Part shown: positions 1 to 8,797 of the stretch, piece by piece | Position numbering within the stretch: position 1 is the first letter of the stretch | Layout of the letters: each line of letters begins with the position of its first letter | Source: Fibrobacter sp. | GTDB lineage: Bacteria > Fibrobacterota > Fibrobacteria > Fibrobacterales > Fibrobacteraceae | NCBI GenBank assembly: GCA_017503015.1 | Contig: JAFVTX010000030.1 | Location: 45,874 to 109,873, forward strand | Direction of reading: 5' to 3' | DNA: 64,000 bases | The notes under the pieces: model-generated | The model's database searches: none | Seen by the model: only the letters and a program-made list of their open reading frames with translations | What the model was told of the DNA's origin: nothing | Program-made: the position numbers and the translations under genes

Positions 1-691
1 GGGCGGCGAGCATGCGGTAGGCGGCAATCGCCACCCGCGGGTTGCTGCTCTTGAGGCTCAAAACGACCTGGTCAAAATGTTCGGCTTCGCACACGGCCAG
101 GTATTCCATGGCGCTTTCCACCATGCCTTCCACCGTGTCGCCGTAGCGGTAAATCATACGGGCTGCAAGCGAACCGTGGTTCACACCGATGCGGATGGCC
201 CGGCCCAGGCGCTTGGCCTCTTGCACGAACGGCGTAAAGGCTTCGGCCACCTTTTCCTTGCCCTCGTCAAACAATTTGTCCGTCTGCTGGTCCAGCGTCA
301 AAATGCCCGTGTCGACAAAATTACCCGGATTGATGCGGACCTTCTCGACCCACTTGAGCGCCTCGAACGCGGCCTTCGGCTGGAAGTGGATGTCGGCAGA
401 AACCGGCACCGTGCAACCGGCGGCACGTACCTGTTTCATCACTTCTTCAAGAGCGGCTGCATCTGCAAATGTGGGAGCGGTAATGCGAACCAGGCCACAA
501 CCCACCTTGGCGAGCGCCAGAGTCTCGGCCACCGTCTTCTCGACGTCCTTCGGCTTGGTGGTGGTCATGGACTGAACTAAAATGGGGGCGCCCCCCCCTA
601 TCAAAGCCTCGCCAACGCGGACTTGTACAGTTTCCCTGCGGACGGCATTGAAGCGGTCGGCAATATACGGGAATTCGCTAAACTTGGTCAT
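1..691 (-). CDS. ispG: 4-hydroxy-3-methylbut-2-enyl diphosphate synthase, N-terminal part
   Basis: Cut by the left edge; the first 230 codons are present. The protein converts 2-C-methyl-erythritol 2,4-cyclodiphosphate to HMBPP in the MEP isoprenoid pathway, using a C-terminal 4Fe-4S domain that lies outside the window. Visible family sequence includes [20 protein letters not shown] near residue 27, [29 protein letters not shown] and KVRINPGNF, followed by RIGVNHGSL, all typical of the IspG TIM barrel. The ATG at 689-691 has no Shine-Dalgarno sequence but a promoter lies 7 nt upstream. Identification is secure; the iron-sulfur cysteines cannot be checked here. Confidence 0.95.
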   Translation of the reverse strand, partial: MTKFSEFPYIADRFNAVRRETVQVRVGEALIGGGAPILVQSMTTTKPKDVEKTVAETLALAKVGCGLVRITAPTFADAAALEEVMKQVRAAGCTVPVSADIHFQPKAAFEALKWVEKVRINPGNFVDTGILTLDQQTDKLFDEGKEKVAEAFTPFVQEAKRLGRAIRIGVNHGSLAARMIYRYGDTVEGMVESAMEYLAVCEAEHFDQVVLSLKSSNPRVAIAAYRMLAA

Positions 692-698
692 GTGCCCA

Positions 699-727
699 AA
701 TTTAGAAAAGAGAACAACACATAGCAA
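699..727 (-). promoter_or_regulatory. ispG promoter, leaderless geometry
   Basis: On the minus strand TTGCTA (722-727) and TAAATT (699-704) are separated by 17 nt. The -10 box ends 7 nt before the ispG ATG, so transcription would begin at or next to the start codon. Confidence 0.6.
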
Positions 728-755
728 CAGATTTCACTTATTTTACCCTCCCCCG

Positions 756-784
756 TTGCCACCTTTTATGCATTTTTGTAGATT
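756..784 (+). promoter_or_regulatory. metK promoter
   Basis: TTGCCA (756-761) and TAGATT (779-784) have a 17-nt spacer. Two ATGCAT palindromes lie at 768-773 and 786-791, 18 bp apart, around the -10 box and predicted start, and could be an operator. The expected leader is about 30 nt. It is too short for a SAM riboswitch and none is recognisable. Confidence 0.5.
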
Positions 785-821
785 TATGCATAGAATAAAA
801 TTTCAACCATCAGGAGCCATA

Positions 822-2012
822 ATGGCACATTATCTTTTTACCTCTGAATCCGTGTCCAAAGGACACCCGGACAAAGTTTGCGACCAAATTTCGGACGCCA
901 TCCTGGACGCCTGCCTCGCGCAGGATCCCAAAAGCCGCGTAGCCTGCGAAACACTGGTAAACACAGGACTCGTCGTGATTTCCGGCGAAATTACCACCAA
1001 GGCCGTTGTCGATTTTCAGGAAGTCGCCCGCAACACCATCAAGAACATCGGCTACGTGAACCCGGATTTGCAGTTCGACTACAAGGGTTGCTCCGTCCTG
1101 GTCGCCCTAGACAAGCAGTCCCCAGACATTGCCCAGGGCGTTAACGCCAAAGCCGCCGAAGGCAAGAAAGACGACAAGCAGGGTGCCGGCGACCAGGGTA
1201 TGATGTTCGGCTACGCCGTGAACGAAACCAAGGAGCTGATGCCGCTCCCGATTAGCCTCGCCCACAAACTCATGGAAGAAATTCAGAACCTCCGCGAAAC
1301 AGGCAAAATCAAGTGGCTGCGTCCGGACGCCAAGTCCCAGGTGACTGTCGAATATGACGAGAATGACAAGCCGGTCCGCGTGGACACCGTCGTGATTTCT
1401 ACCCAGCACGACGAATTCGTGAACGGCAAAGAACTGAAGCATTCCGTAATCGAAAAGGAAATCATCGAAAAGCTCATCAAGAAGGTGATTCCTTCCAAGC
1501 TTTTGGACAAAAAGACCCGTTACCTGGTGAACCCGACCGGCAAGTTCGTTGTGGGCGGCCCCCACGGTGACTGCGGCCTCACTGGCCGTAAGATTATCGT
1601 GGACACCTATGGCGGCATGGGTCGTCATGGTGGTGGAGCCTTCAGCGGCAAGGACCCGAGTAAGGTTGACCGCAGCGCCGCCTACGCCGCACGCTATGTG
1701 GCCAAGAACATCGTGGCCGCCGGCCTCGCCTACCGCTGCGAAGTCCAGTTGGCCTACGCCATCGGCTACAGCAAGCCCGTGTCCGTGCTGGTGAACACCT
1801 TCGGCACCGGCAAGATCGACGACCGCAAGATCGAAGAAATTGTCGCCAAGGTATTCGACCTCTCGCCCGCCGGTATCGAGAAGATGCTGGACCTGCGCAA
1901 GCCGGGTTACGTGGCTACCGCCGCCCTCGGCCATTTTGGCCGCACGGGTGCACGCTTCACCTGGGAAAAGACCGACAAGGCTGCAGCGTTGAAAAAGGCC
2001 GCGAAGGTGTAA
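822..2012 (+). CDS. metK: S-adenosylmethionine synthetase
   Basis: Makes S-adenosylmethionine from methionine and ATP; a cytoplasmic tetramer in known members. The 396-residue product has the usual family length. It begins [20 protein letters not shown], with the ATP-binding GHPDK near residue 14, and has [12 protein letters not shown] and the glycine-rich [19 protein letters not shown] loop. The frame stays open upstream to 582, but that part runs antisense to ispG. The ATG at 822 is preceded by AGGAG at 812-816, which fixes the start. The gene is divergent from ispG. A terminator hairpin follows and overlaps the ruvB promoter. Confidence 0.97.
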   Translation: MAHYLFTSESVSKGHPDKVCDQISDAILDACLAQDPKSRVACETLVNTGLVVISGEITTKAVVDFQEVARNTIKNIGYVNPDLQFDYKGCSVLVALDKQSPDIAQGVNAKAAEGKKDDKQGAGDQGMMFGYAVNETKELMPLPISLAHKLMEEIQNLRETGKIKWLRPDAKSQVTVEYDENDKPVRVDTVVISTQHDEFVNGKELKHSVIEKEIIEKLIKKVIPSKLLDKKTRYLVNPTGKFVVGGPHGDCGLTGRKIIVDTYGGMGRHGGGAFSGKDPSKVDRSAAYAARYVAKNIVAAGLAYRCEVQLAYAIGYSKPVSVLVNTFGTGKIDDRKIEEIVAKVFDLSPAGIEKMLDLRKPGYVATAALGHFGRTGARFTWEKTDKAAALKKAAKV

Positions 2013-2065
2013 ACCTCGTTCCATCGGATTCAACCCCAGCATTGGTTCATCTACTTCTTATCCAT

Positions 2066-2093
2066 AAAAGCAGGCTTGACAGAGCCCGCTTTT
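2066..2093 (+). terminator. metK terminator hairpin containing the ruvB -35 box
   Basis: AAAAGCAGGCT (2066-2076) pairs with AGCCCGCTTTT (2083-2093) with one mismatch. The six-base loop is TGACAG, so the TTGACA -35 hexamer of ruvB (2076-2081) lies in the loop. Only a short T run follows, so termination strength is uncertain. Confidence 0.55.
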
Positions 2094-2104
2094 AAGTGTA
2101 TATT
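2076..2104 (+). promoter_or_regulatory. ruvB promoter, consensus type
   Basis: TTGACA (2076-2081) and TATATT (2099-2104) are spaced by 17 nt, an almost perfect sigma-70-type promoter. The -10 box ends 8 nt before the ruvB ATG at 2113, leaving essentially no leader. Confidence 0.75.
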
Positions 2105-2112
2105 TGTGCAGT

Positions 2113-3150
2113 ATGGAAGATAAACGCGTCATTTCTCCCGGCAAAAACTCTATGGACGAATCCGAAATGGAGCAGACCCTCCGGCCGCTCAGTCTGGAGC
2201 AGTTTACGGGCCAGGCCTCCATCAAGGAGAGCCTTTCTATCGCCATAGAGGCGGCCAAGCACCGGGGAGACGCCCTGGACCATTGCCTTTTTGCGGGGCC
2301 GCCTGGCCTCGGCAAGACGACGCTCGCGGGCATCATCGCCAAGGAGATGGGCGTGAACATCCACATCACCAGCGGGCCCGTGCTGGAAAAGGCCAGCGAC
2401 CTGGCGGGGCTCCTTACGGGGCTTCAAGAAAACGACGTGCTGTTCATCGACGAGATTCACCGGCTGAACCGCACCGTCGAGGAATACCTCTACCCCGCCA
2501 TGGAAGATTTCAGGCTGGACATCATGCTGGATTCCGGCCCGGCGGCCCGAAGCGTGAACCTGCCCCTCAAGCATTTTACACTGGTGGGCGCCACCACACG
2601 CACGGGCCTGTTGACCGGCCCCCTGCGCGACCGCTTCGGATTGTCCTACCGGTTGGAACTCTACGACGAAAAGGACCTGATGCAAATCCTGATGCGCAGT
2701 TCCAAGATTCTCGGGATTGAACTGACCCAAGACGCCGCCCAGATTCTGGGCGGGCGCTGCCGCGGCACTCCCCGCATCGCGAACCGCATCTTGCGCCGTT
2801 GCCGTGACGTGGCACAGGTCCGCGGTTCAGGCGTTATCGACCTGGAGGCGGCGGAACGCACACTGCAGATGTTGGGCATCGACAGCGAAGGCCTAGACCC
2901 CATGGACCGGAAAATCCTCTCCATGATGATTGACAAGTTCGACGGGGGCCCAGTAGGCCTGGGTACCATCGGGGCGGCCCTGGGCGAAGAGACCGACACC
3001 CTGGAAGAAGTTTACGAGCCCTACCTGATCCAGAAGGGGCTGCTTTCCCGCACAAAGCAGGGGCGCGTCGCTACCAGCAACGCCTACAGGCTACTCCACA
3101 AGAGCATGCCCAGCCACAAAGCCTCCGAGCAGATGGAACTGCCGCTGTAA
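2113..3150 (+). CDS. ruvB: Holliday junction branch migration ATPase RuvB
   Basis: Hexameric AAA+ motor that, with RuvA, drives branch migration of Holliday junctions during recombination repair. The product has 345 residues. The Walker A motif GPPGLGKTT is at 62-70, Walker B VLFIDEIHRL near 105, and the sensor sequence LVGATTRTGLL and RuvB winged-helix region EVYEPYLIQKGLL follow. An in-frame TTG lies three codons upstream, but residues MEDKRVISPGK align with the usual RuvB N-terminus, so the ATG at 2113 is preferred. No Shine-Dalgarno sequence is present and the promoter abuts the start. ruvA and ruvC are not in the window. Confidence 0.97.
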   Translation: MEDKRVISPGKNSMDESEMEQTLRPLSLEQFTGQASIKESLSIAIEAAKHRGDALDHCLFAGPPGLGKTTLAGIIAKEMGVNIHITSGPVLEKASDLAGLLTGLQENDVLFIDEIHRLNRTVEEYLYPAMEDFRLDIMLDSGPAARSVNLPLKHFTLVGATTRTGLLTGPLRDRFGLSYRLELYDEKDLMQILMRSSKILGIELTQDAAQILGGRCRGTPRIANRILRRCRDVAQVRGSGVIDLEAAERTLQMLGIDSEGLDPMDRKILSMMIDKFDGGPVGLGTIGAALGEETDTLEEVYEPYLIQKGLLSRTKQGRVATSNAYRLLHKSMPSHKASEQMELPL

Positions 3151-3278
3151 AAACAGCATAACAAGTGCGGCAACGCCACTTCTTTTGTTCTAAACGGAGC
3201 ATCGCGGATGCACGATGAATAAATCCAAGACGAACGGACCAGCCAAAAACAAATATTCCCTGTTTAGAAACCGTTTTC

Positions 3279-3308
3279 TTGTAAAGCAGGCCTTCGATTC
3301 GTTATAAT
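3279..3308 (+). promoter_or_regulatory. Possible promoter with no plus-strand gene downstream
   Basis: TTGTAA (3279-3284) and TATAAT (3303-3308) with an 18-nt spacer lie in the 185-nt gap between ruvB and the convergent yejB-like gene. A transcript would run antisense into the 3' end of that gene. The gap also holds a 30-codon ORF (3215-3307, MNKSKTNGPAKN...) with no well-placed ribosome site. I would not call it a gene. Confidence 0.3.
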
Positions 3309-3335
3309 AGAGGCCAATAAAACAAAAAAAAGAAT

Positions 3336-4352
3336 TTACGAGAACTTGATTCTCGGATCCACCAGCGTATAGAGTATATCGCTGAAGAGGCGACCCACCA
3401 TGGCCATGAGGCTGCTGAGGAAGATGATGCCCATGACCACGTTGTAGTCCCGGTTCACCATGGAGTTGTAGTACAAAAGGCCCATGCCGTCGATGTCGAA
3501 GACTTTCTCGATAAGGAGAGCTCCCGCAAACATGAGGGTGCAGATTTCGGAAAGGCGGGTAGCAATGGGAATAAGCGCATTGCGGAGCGCATGACGCACC
3601 AGGGCCTGCTTGAAACTCATGCCTTTTGCAAGGGCTGTGCGCATGTAGTCCTTGCCCAGTTCCTCCAGGGCGGAGTTCTTCATGAGGAAGGTGAGGAAGG
3701 CGAACTCGCTAATCATGTAGCAGAAAATCGGTAAAATCAGGTGATGCCCCAGGTCCACGATTTTCCCGAAAAAGGAGAAATCCTCGAAGTCGTCGCTGGT
3801 CAGGCCCCCAAGCGGAAAGATATCCAGGTAGGACCCGCCCGCAAGGAAAATAATCAGGAGGATGCCCAGGGCATAACCCGGCATCACATAGCCCGAGAAT
3901 ATCAGGCCCGAGCTGAGGGAGTCCAGCTTGCTCCCGTGATGCACCGCCTTCCAGAGGCCAAGGGGAATGCAAATCAGGTAACTCAAGAAGAACGAAGTGA
4001 TTCCGAAAAACAGGGATATGGGGAAACGGCTCACGATGACGTCCCATACCGGGAGGCCGTAGGTGTAGCTTGCGCCCAAGTCCAGGTGCAGCACGTTCCA
4101 GAGCCAGGTCAGGTAACGCTTCCAGGCGGGCTGGTCAAACCCAAAGTAGGCCTGGATTTGGGCTATCTGGTCTGGCGACAGGGCCTTGGACGCATCTACC
4201 CCGCCTTTCATGGCGGCGGCCTGCTGGGCCCTGGAAATCATCTCCTCTACAGGACCGCCCGGCAACAGCTGGATGAGTATAAAGCACACCAGCGAAATCC
4301 CGATGAGGGTCGGGACCATCAAAAGCAGGCGTCGGAGGATGTAGGACCGCAT
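3336..4352 (-). CDS. yejB: Peptide-type ABC transporter permease, YejB/DppB family
   Basis: Inner-membrane permease subunit of a binding-protein-dependent (BPD) ABC importer for peptides or microcin-C-like compounds. The 338-residue protein starts MRSYILRRLLLMVPTLIGIS, the typical first transmembrane segment of DppB/YejB. It has a long periplasmic loop (about 35-90) and ends with the cytoplasmic coupling region LRNALIPIATRLSEI and the tail VDPRIKFS. The extended loop and the LPGGPVEEMI sequence favour YejB over DppB. The neighbouring gene is dapB; no binding protein, second permease or ATPase is adjacent, so its partners must lie elsewhere. The symbol is a best match rather than proven. Confidence 0.8.
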   Translation of the reverse strand: MRSYILRRLLLMVPTLIGISLVCFILIQLLPGGPVEEMISRAQQAAAMKGGVDASKALSPDQIAQIQAYFGFDQPAWKRYLTWLWNVLHLDLGASYTYGLPVWDVIVSRFPISLFFGITSFFLSYLICIPLGLWKAVHHGSKLDSLSSGLIFSGYVMPGYALGILLIIFLAGGSYLDIFPLGGLTSDDFEDFSFFGKIVDLGHHLILPIFCYMISEFAFLTFLMKNSALEELGKDYMRTALAKGMSFKQALVRHALRNALIPIATRLSEICTLMFAGALLIEKVFDIDGMGLLYYNSMVNRDYNVVMGIIFLSSLMAMVGRLFSDILYTLVDPRIKFS

Positions 4353-4369
4353 AGTTTGCCTTCGGCAAG

Positions 4370-4467
4370 TTCTAAGTTAATAGCTACTAGTTACTAGGTT
4401 TAGGACAACATGATGCGTCTTGTTACCCGCATTCCTAGTAACTCAGAACTAGTAACTAGTAACTCCT
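4370..4467. repeat. CTAG-rich intergenic repeat patch
   Basis: The gap between dapB and the permease is filled with variants of CTAGTAACTAG, such as TAGCTACTAGTTACTAGG and AGAACTAGTAACTAGTAACT. Similar patches occur at 18799-18890, 39066-39100 and 61286-61363. No gene is seen. Confidence 0.6.
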
Positions 4468-4468
4468 C

Positions 4469-5299
4469 TTAACGCATTTTTCCAGAACGCAAAACGTCCA
4501 TCATGTTGAAGGGTTTGGCGGTTCCGTTTGCGAGGTGGCATGCGAGGAAGTTCACCGCATCTACAGTGCCTTCGGCGTAAATCTTGCGGCCGCAAACGTT
4601 GTGCTGGAACTCGAAATGCACGGTGCCGTCGGCGCTGTCCAGGCTATAGGTGTGGAAGGCGTGACCGCCCAGGTATTCCTCGGGTACATGCATCCGTTCC
4701 ACCTGTTCCTTTTCGTTACGGACCTTCTCGATGTCGTCTACAGAGAAGTCGAATCCCATCTTCTGGAAGTCCCCCACCACGGCCTTGGCCGTGCCGCTGG
4801 TGTCCGCCTTGGTCTTCTGGTGGCTTTCGACAACGGAAAGTTTGTATCCGCTGAATGCCGTGGGGAATTCCTTGGCCAAAAATTCAATCATCATCTGGAA
4901 AGCCACAATCTGCTTGGCCATGTTGGGAGCAATGACGCTGGGGTGGTTGGCGTCGGCCACAAGCTTTGCCAGGGCTTCGCGGTCGCCACCGGTAGTGCCC
5001 ATCACAAAGGGAATCTTGTGCTTCACGTAGAAGGCGGCGTTGTCGTTTACCGCCGTGGGGTGGGTATAGTCGATGCAAATCATTTTCGGGTACTTGGCCA
5101 GCACCTCGCCAATGCGTTCTTCGCGGTTGCTGGGCTTAAGGAGCTGGACGGTCTTGCCGGCCACTTCGGCCTCGTTTTCCACGATGATTTCGCCCGTCAG
5201 GGAATACGGGACCAGTTCCAAGCCGCGGGCCACGCAGGTTTCGGCCACGATACGGCCCATGTTGCCCGGAATTCCATTTACCATTACTTGTACAGACAT
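4469..5299 (-). CDS. dapB: 4-hydroxy-tetrahydrodipicolinate reductase
   Basis: NAD(P)H-dependent reductase of lysine and diaminopimelate synthesis. The 276-residue product opens with a nucleotide-binding fold, MSVQVMVNGIPGNMGRIVAE, carries VMGTTGGDREAL and PNMAKQIVAFQ, and has the catalytic-region sequence VVESHQKTKADTSGTAKA (His and Lys) near residue 165. The wording is closer to the longer plant/Chlorobi-like DapB branch than to the E. coli enzyme. The start ATG has AGGAG upstream. It precedes the permease but is separated from it by a repeat patch. Confidence 0.93.
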   Translation of the reverse strand: MSVQVMVNGIPGNMGRIVAETCVARGLELVPYSLTGEIIVENEAEVAGKTVQLLKPSNREERIGEVLAKYPKMICIDYTHPTAVNDNAAFYVKHKIPFVMGTTGGDREALAKLVADANHPSVIAPNMAKQIVAFQMMIEFLAKEFPTAFSGYKLSVVESHQKTKADTSGTAKAVVGDFQKMGFDFSVDDIEKVRNEKEQVERMHVPEEYLGGHAFHTYSLDSADGTVHFEFQHNVCGRKIYAEGTVDAVNFLACHLANGTAKPFNMMDVLRSGKMR

Positions 5300-5364
5300 T
5301 GTTACTCCTGTTTTTTTAAATCCTTCGTTTCTAGATCCTTCGATATTAACAAGCGTTCACCGAA

Positions 5365-5425
5365 CTGTATGGATCCTCGCCTTGGTTCGACTTCGCTCAC
5401 CACAGGTCGCGAGGATGACGCTTGC
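5365..5425. repeat. GGATCCTCG...CGAGGATGAC palindromic repeat
   Basis: ATCCTCGC and GCGAGGAT form an 8-bp stem around an inner GGT...ACC pair with a TTCGACTTCGCTC loop. It belongs to the dispersed family of GTCATCC/GGATGAC repeats also seen near 17740, 23200-23350, 25935-26056 and 26298-26350. The whole dapB-mutS gap (5300-5471) has no gene. Confidence 0.6.
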
Positions 5426-5471
5426 GACACCTCTCGCCCCGAGCCTCGAGCCTCACATTACTCACCACAAC

Positions 5472-8090
5472 CTACTTCCCATAGTTTTCCTTCAGTTCCG
5501 TGAGGCGTTGCAGGGCCTGCAGGGGGGTCATCTCTTCGGGACGCAGGCGGCAGATTTCCTGTTTCAAGAGCGTCAGGGACTCGTCGGGGGCGGCGAACAG
5601 GTCCATCTGGGGCCTGTCCTTGATTTTCTTGTGAATCGCCTCGTCACTGGGGTCGATCTTCTGCTTTTCGAGACGGAGCAGAATCTTGCGGGCCCGGCGC
5701 ACCACCGTAGAGGGGAGTCCCGCCATTTCCGCCACGTGAATACCGTAGCTGGAATCGCAAGCCCCGGCAAGAATCTTGTGCAAGAGGATGAGCTTGTCGC
5801 CTTTCTCCTGAACCGCCACCTGATAGTTCCCTGCATGTTCCAGGGAATCTACAAGGCCGGTGAGTTCGTGATAGTGGGTGGCAAACAACGTCAGCGCCAT
5901 ACGGGAAGGCTCGCTATGCAAAGTCTCCACGATGGACCAGGCTATAGAAAGGCCGTCGAAGGTGCTGGTTCCGCGGCCGATTTCGTCCAGCAGCACCAGG
6001 CTGTGAGGCGTGGCATTCCGCAGAATGTTGGCGGTCTCGATCATCTCCACCATGAAGGTAGAAAGCCCGCGGCTCAGGCGGTCGCTGGCCCCCACGCGGG
6101 TGAAAATCCGGTCCACCACGCCTATGCGGGCCGATTCCGCCGGCACAAAACAGCCCATCTGGGCCATCAGCACAATCAGTCCCGTCTGCCGCAGGTAAGT
6201 GGATTTACCCGCCATGTTGGGGCCCGTAATGAGCATCAGGCGGGTGGCCTCGGGAGAAAGTTCCACGTCGTTGGGAATAAAGTCCAAATCCGGATTCACC
6301 GCCACGATGACGGGGTGGAAACCGCCCCGAATCTCGATACCCGTGCCGGTATAGACCTCCGGACACACGTAGTTGTACTTGCGGGCGGCCCGGGCAAAAC
6401 TGTAGAGCGTATCCACACGGGCGATAGCGTCGGCGATTTCCTGGAGTTCGCTACGCCAACTGTTCACCCGGTCCCTGAGCTGACAGAAAATGCGGTACTC
6501 CAGTTCGTGGATGTTCACCTCGGCGTTGCTGATGACAGACTCGCACTCCTTCATCTCGGGAGTGATGTAGCGCTCGGCGTTGACGGTAGTCTGCTTGCGG
6601 ATGTATTCGTCGGGAATGGGCTTGGTGGCCTTGGCCATCTGGGCCCTTGTAATCTCGATGTAGTAGCCGAACACCCTGTTGTAGCCCACCTTGAGGCTGG
6701 GTATTTCCAGTCGTTCCCGCTCGCGGCTTTCCAGGGAGGCAATCCACTGGCGCTTATCCTTGATGTCGGCGTTCATGGCGTCCAACTCCACGTTGGCGCC
6801 TTCCCGAATCATGCCGCCTTCGCGAACCGTCAGGGGCAAGTCGTCGTTGAAATTCTGCAGGAGTTCCTCTCCCCTGCCTCTCGCCAGTTCCAGCACCTGA
6901 CGGAACTGTTCGAACAAGGGGGAATGCAGCTCCGAAAGCACGCGAGCAACTTTTGAGGCCTGACACAGGGAGCGACCCATACCGGCCAGGTCACGAGCGT
7001 TTGCGCGACCACTCCCCACACGGCCCATCAGGCGTTCCATGTCCAGAATGGAGGTGAGGGATTCCTTCAGTTCGTCCAGGGCCATGGGGTTCCCCACCAG
7101 CTCGGACACGGCCTCTTCGCGGGCCTTGATTTTTTCCACAGAAATCAGCGGGTGACTCACCCAGTCCTTCAGCACGCGGCCGCCCATGGCGGTAACGGTA
7201 AAGTCCAGAACGGAACACAAGGTGCTGGAATAATCGTCGGCGTTCAGCGGGCGGACCAGCTCCAGGTTCCTGAGGGTGCTGGGGTCCAGGGTCATGTAGT
7301 CGTCCAGGTTCAAAATCTCGAGACCCGTAAAGTGGGAAAGCTCGGACTTTTTCTGGTCCATCAAATACTGCAAGAGGGCGCCCGTCACCGCCGTTTCACG
7401 GTCGCGACCGTCCAGGCCGAGGCCTACCAAGGATTCCACCTTGAAGTGTGAAAACAGCACGTCCCGACCGTGTTCCGCCCCGAACAGAAAAGCGGGAATC
7501 TCCGTAATCAAGATGTTTTCGGAGCGGATAATGTCCATGACGCCCGAGGGGATTTCGCAACCTTCGGCCACCACCACTTCCTTGGGCATGCGGCGGCAGA
7601 ACTCGCACTCGAAAGCCTGCACCGAACTCCTGCTTACCGCAAGGTAGCCCGTGGTCACGTCGGCAAAGGCGAACACCGACTCGTCTCCCGATTCCGCCGG
7701 CATGTAGGCACAGAGGTAGTTGGCCTCCTTGGCGTTCAGGTTGGTCTCGTCCATGGCGGTTCCGGCGCTGATGATTTCCACCACGTCCCGCTTCACGATT
7801 CCCTTGGCAAGCTTGGGGTCTTCTACCTGTTCGCAAATGGCTATACGATAGCCTGCGGCCACCATCTTGGGCACGTAGCGGTCCGCCGCATGGTGCGGAA
7901 ACCCGCAAAGGGGTGTCTCCCCCGCCGCCCCGTTGTTTCGGCTGGTGAGGGTAAGCCCCAAAATCTTGGAAGCGATAACGGCATCTTCTTCGAAAAGTTC
8001 GAAGAAGTCTCCCATTCTAAAGAAAAGTATGCAGCCCGGATTCTGTTTCTTGATTTCGTAGTACTGCTGCATCAAGGGCGTAGCGGCCAT
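5472..8090 (-). CDS. mutS: DNA mismatch repair protein MutS
   Basis: Recognises mispaired bases and starts methyl-independent or MutHL-dependent repair. The 872-residue product has full family length. The mismatch-reading Phe-x-Glu motif is in GDFFELF (Phe29, Glu31). Connector, lever and clamp regions follow, then Walker A GPNMAGKST near residue 622, the signature sequence STFMVEMIE and Walker B LVLLDEIGRGTSTFDGLS. The C-terminus is the short helix-turn-helix dimer region. Its ATG overlaps the scpB stop codon (ATGA), so the two are translationally coupled. mutL is not in the window. Confidence 0.98.
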   Translation of the reverse strand: MAATPLMQQYYEIKKQNPGCILFFRMGDFFELFEEDAVIASKILGLTLTSRNNGAAGETPLCGFPHHAADRYVPKMVAAGYRIAICEQVEDPKLAKGIVKRDVVEIISAGTAMDETNLNAKEANYLCAYMPAESGDESVFAFADVTTGYLAVSRSSVQAFECEFCRRMPKEVVVAEGCEIPSGVMDIIRSENILITEIPAFLFGAEHGRDVLFSHFKVESLVGLGLDGRDRETAVTGALLQYLMDQKKSELSHFTGLEILNLDDYMTLDPSTLRNLELVRPLNADDYSSTLCSVLDFTVTAMGGRVLKDWVSHPLISVEKIKAREEAVSELVGNPMALDELKESLTSILDMERLMGRVGSGRANARDLAGMGRSLCQASKVARVLSELHSPLFEQFRQVLELARGRGEELLQNFNDDLPLTVREGGMIREGANVELDAMNADIKDKRQWIASLESRERERLEIPSLKVGYNRVFGYYIEITRAQMAKATKPIPDEYIRKQTTVNAERYITPEMKECESVISNAEVNIHELEYRIFCQLRDRVNSWRSELQEIADAIARVDTLYSFARAARKYNYVCPEVYTGTGIEIRGGFHPVIVAVNPDLDFIPNDVELSPEATRLMLITGPNMAGKSTYLRQTGLIVLMAQMGCFVPAESARIGVVDRIFTRVGASDRLSRGLSTFMVEMIETANILRNATPHSLVLLDEIGRGTSTFDGLSIAWSIVETLHSEPSRMALTLFATHYHELTGLVDSLEHAGNYQVAVQEKGDKLILLHKILAGACDSSYGIHVAEMAGLPSTVVRRARKILLRLEKQKIDPSDEAIHKKIKDRPQMDLFAAPDESLTLLKQEICRLRPEEMTPLQALQRLTELKENYGK

Positions 8091-8797
8091 CAGGTCTCTC
8101 CCATGGACAGCTCAATCTGGTCCGGAACTTCCTCGGGGGGCTTGGGCTCCTCCGGAGAACTTTCAGGAATCGAATACTGGGGCACCAGATTGCCCGCCTC
8201 CAGAAGCTCGCTGAATTCCCGCAAGCGGGGCAGGTCTTCGGGAATACGATTAATCCCGAAATACTTCATGAATTCCTGGGTGGTCACGTAGGTATAGGGG
8301 TTTCCCACGGTCTCCGCACGGGCACCCAGAGAAATAAATCCCTTGTCCAGCAGGTTACGGATCGGCCCATCGACAGAGGCCACGCCCCTGACCTGTTCAA
8401 TGGCGGCCTTGGTGATGGGTTGCTGGTATGCAATTACGGCCAATGTTTCCAGGGCCGCCTGGGAAAGCCTGCGGGCGTTGGCTTCCGGGAACAACTTGCG
8501 CACCCAGGGGTAATACTTGGCACGGGTCCTAAATCGGTAACCGCCGGCCTGTTCCACAATTTCGAAAGGAGACTGTATCTTGTTCAGGGAATCGTTGGCA
8601 GCAATCAAGGCCTCGGCCACGGTACGGGCATCCAAGAAATCCCCCAGGATTTCCCGCAACTTTTTCAGGGTCACGATATCCGGAGACGCAAAGACCAGGG
8701 CCTGGATAATGCGCATCAGGTCTTCGCGGCTTTCCACTTTCGGAAGTTCCGCCGATTCCTCGGCGGCATCTTCTGCATTCGGTACATTCTCACTCAT
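8090..8797 (-). CDS. scpB: Segregation and condensation protein ScpB
   Basis: Kleisin-associated winged-helix subunit of the SMC-ScpAB condensin complex. The 235-residue protein has an acidic N-terminal extension, then tandem winged helices with the family sequence LSQAALETLAVIAYQQPITK and the second-wing sequence GNPYTYVTTQEFMKYFGI. The C-terminal tail is proline- and glutamate-rich. The start overlaps the end of the ccsA-like gene by 8 nt, and its stop overlaps mutS. scpA and smc are not nearby, so scpB is separated from its usual partner. Confidence 0.93.
   Translation of the reverse strand: MSENVPNAEDAAEESAELPKVESREDLMRIIQALVFASPDIVTLKKLREILGDFLDARTVAEALIAANDSLNKIQSPFEIVEQAGGYRFRTRAKYYPWVRKLFPEANARRLSQAALETLAVIAYQQPITKAAIEQVRGVASVDGPIRNLLDKGFISLGARAETVGNPYTYVTTQEFMKYFGINRIPEDLPRLREFSELLEAGNLVPQYSIPESSPEEPKPPEEVPDQIELSMGET

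Noticed and set aside
692..821. Possible SAM riboswitch before metK
   Set aside because: The leader after the predicted promoter is about 30 nt, too short, and no SAM-box structure is visible.
3215..3307. 30-codon ORF MNKSKTNGPAKN... between ruvB and the permease
   Set aside because: The nearest GGAG is about 15 nt from the ATG and no homology is recognisable.
5073..6956. 627-codon plus-strand ORF opposite mutS and dapB
   Set aside because: It lies antisense to two clear genes and its sequence has no family features. Long shadow ORFs are common opposite this genome's codon usage.
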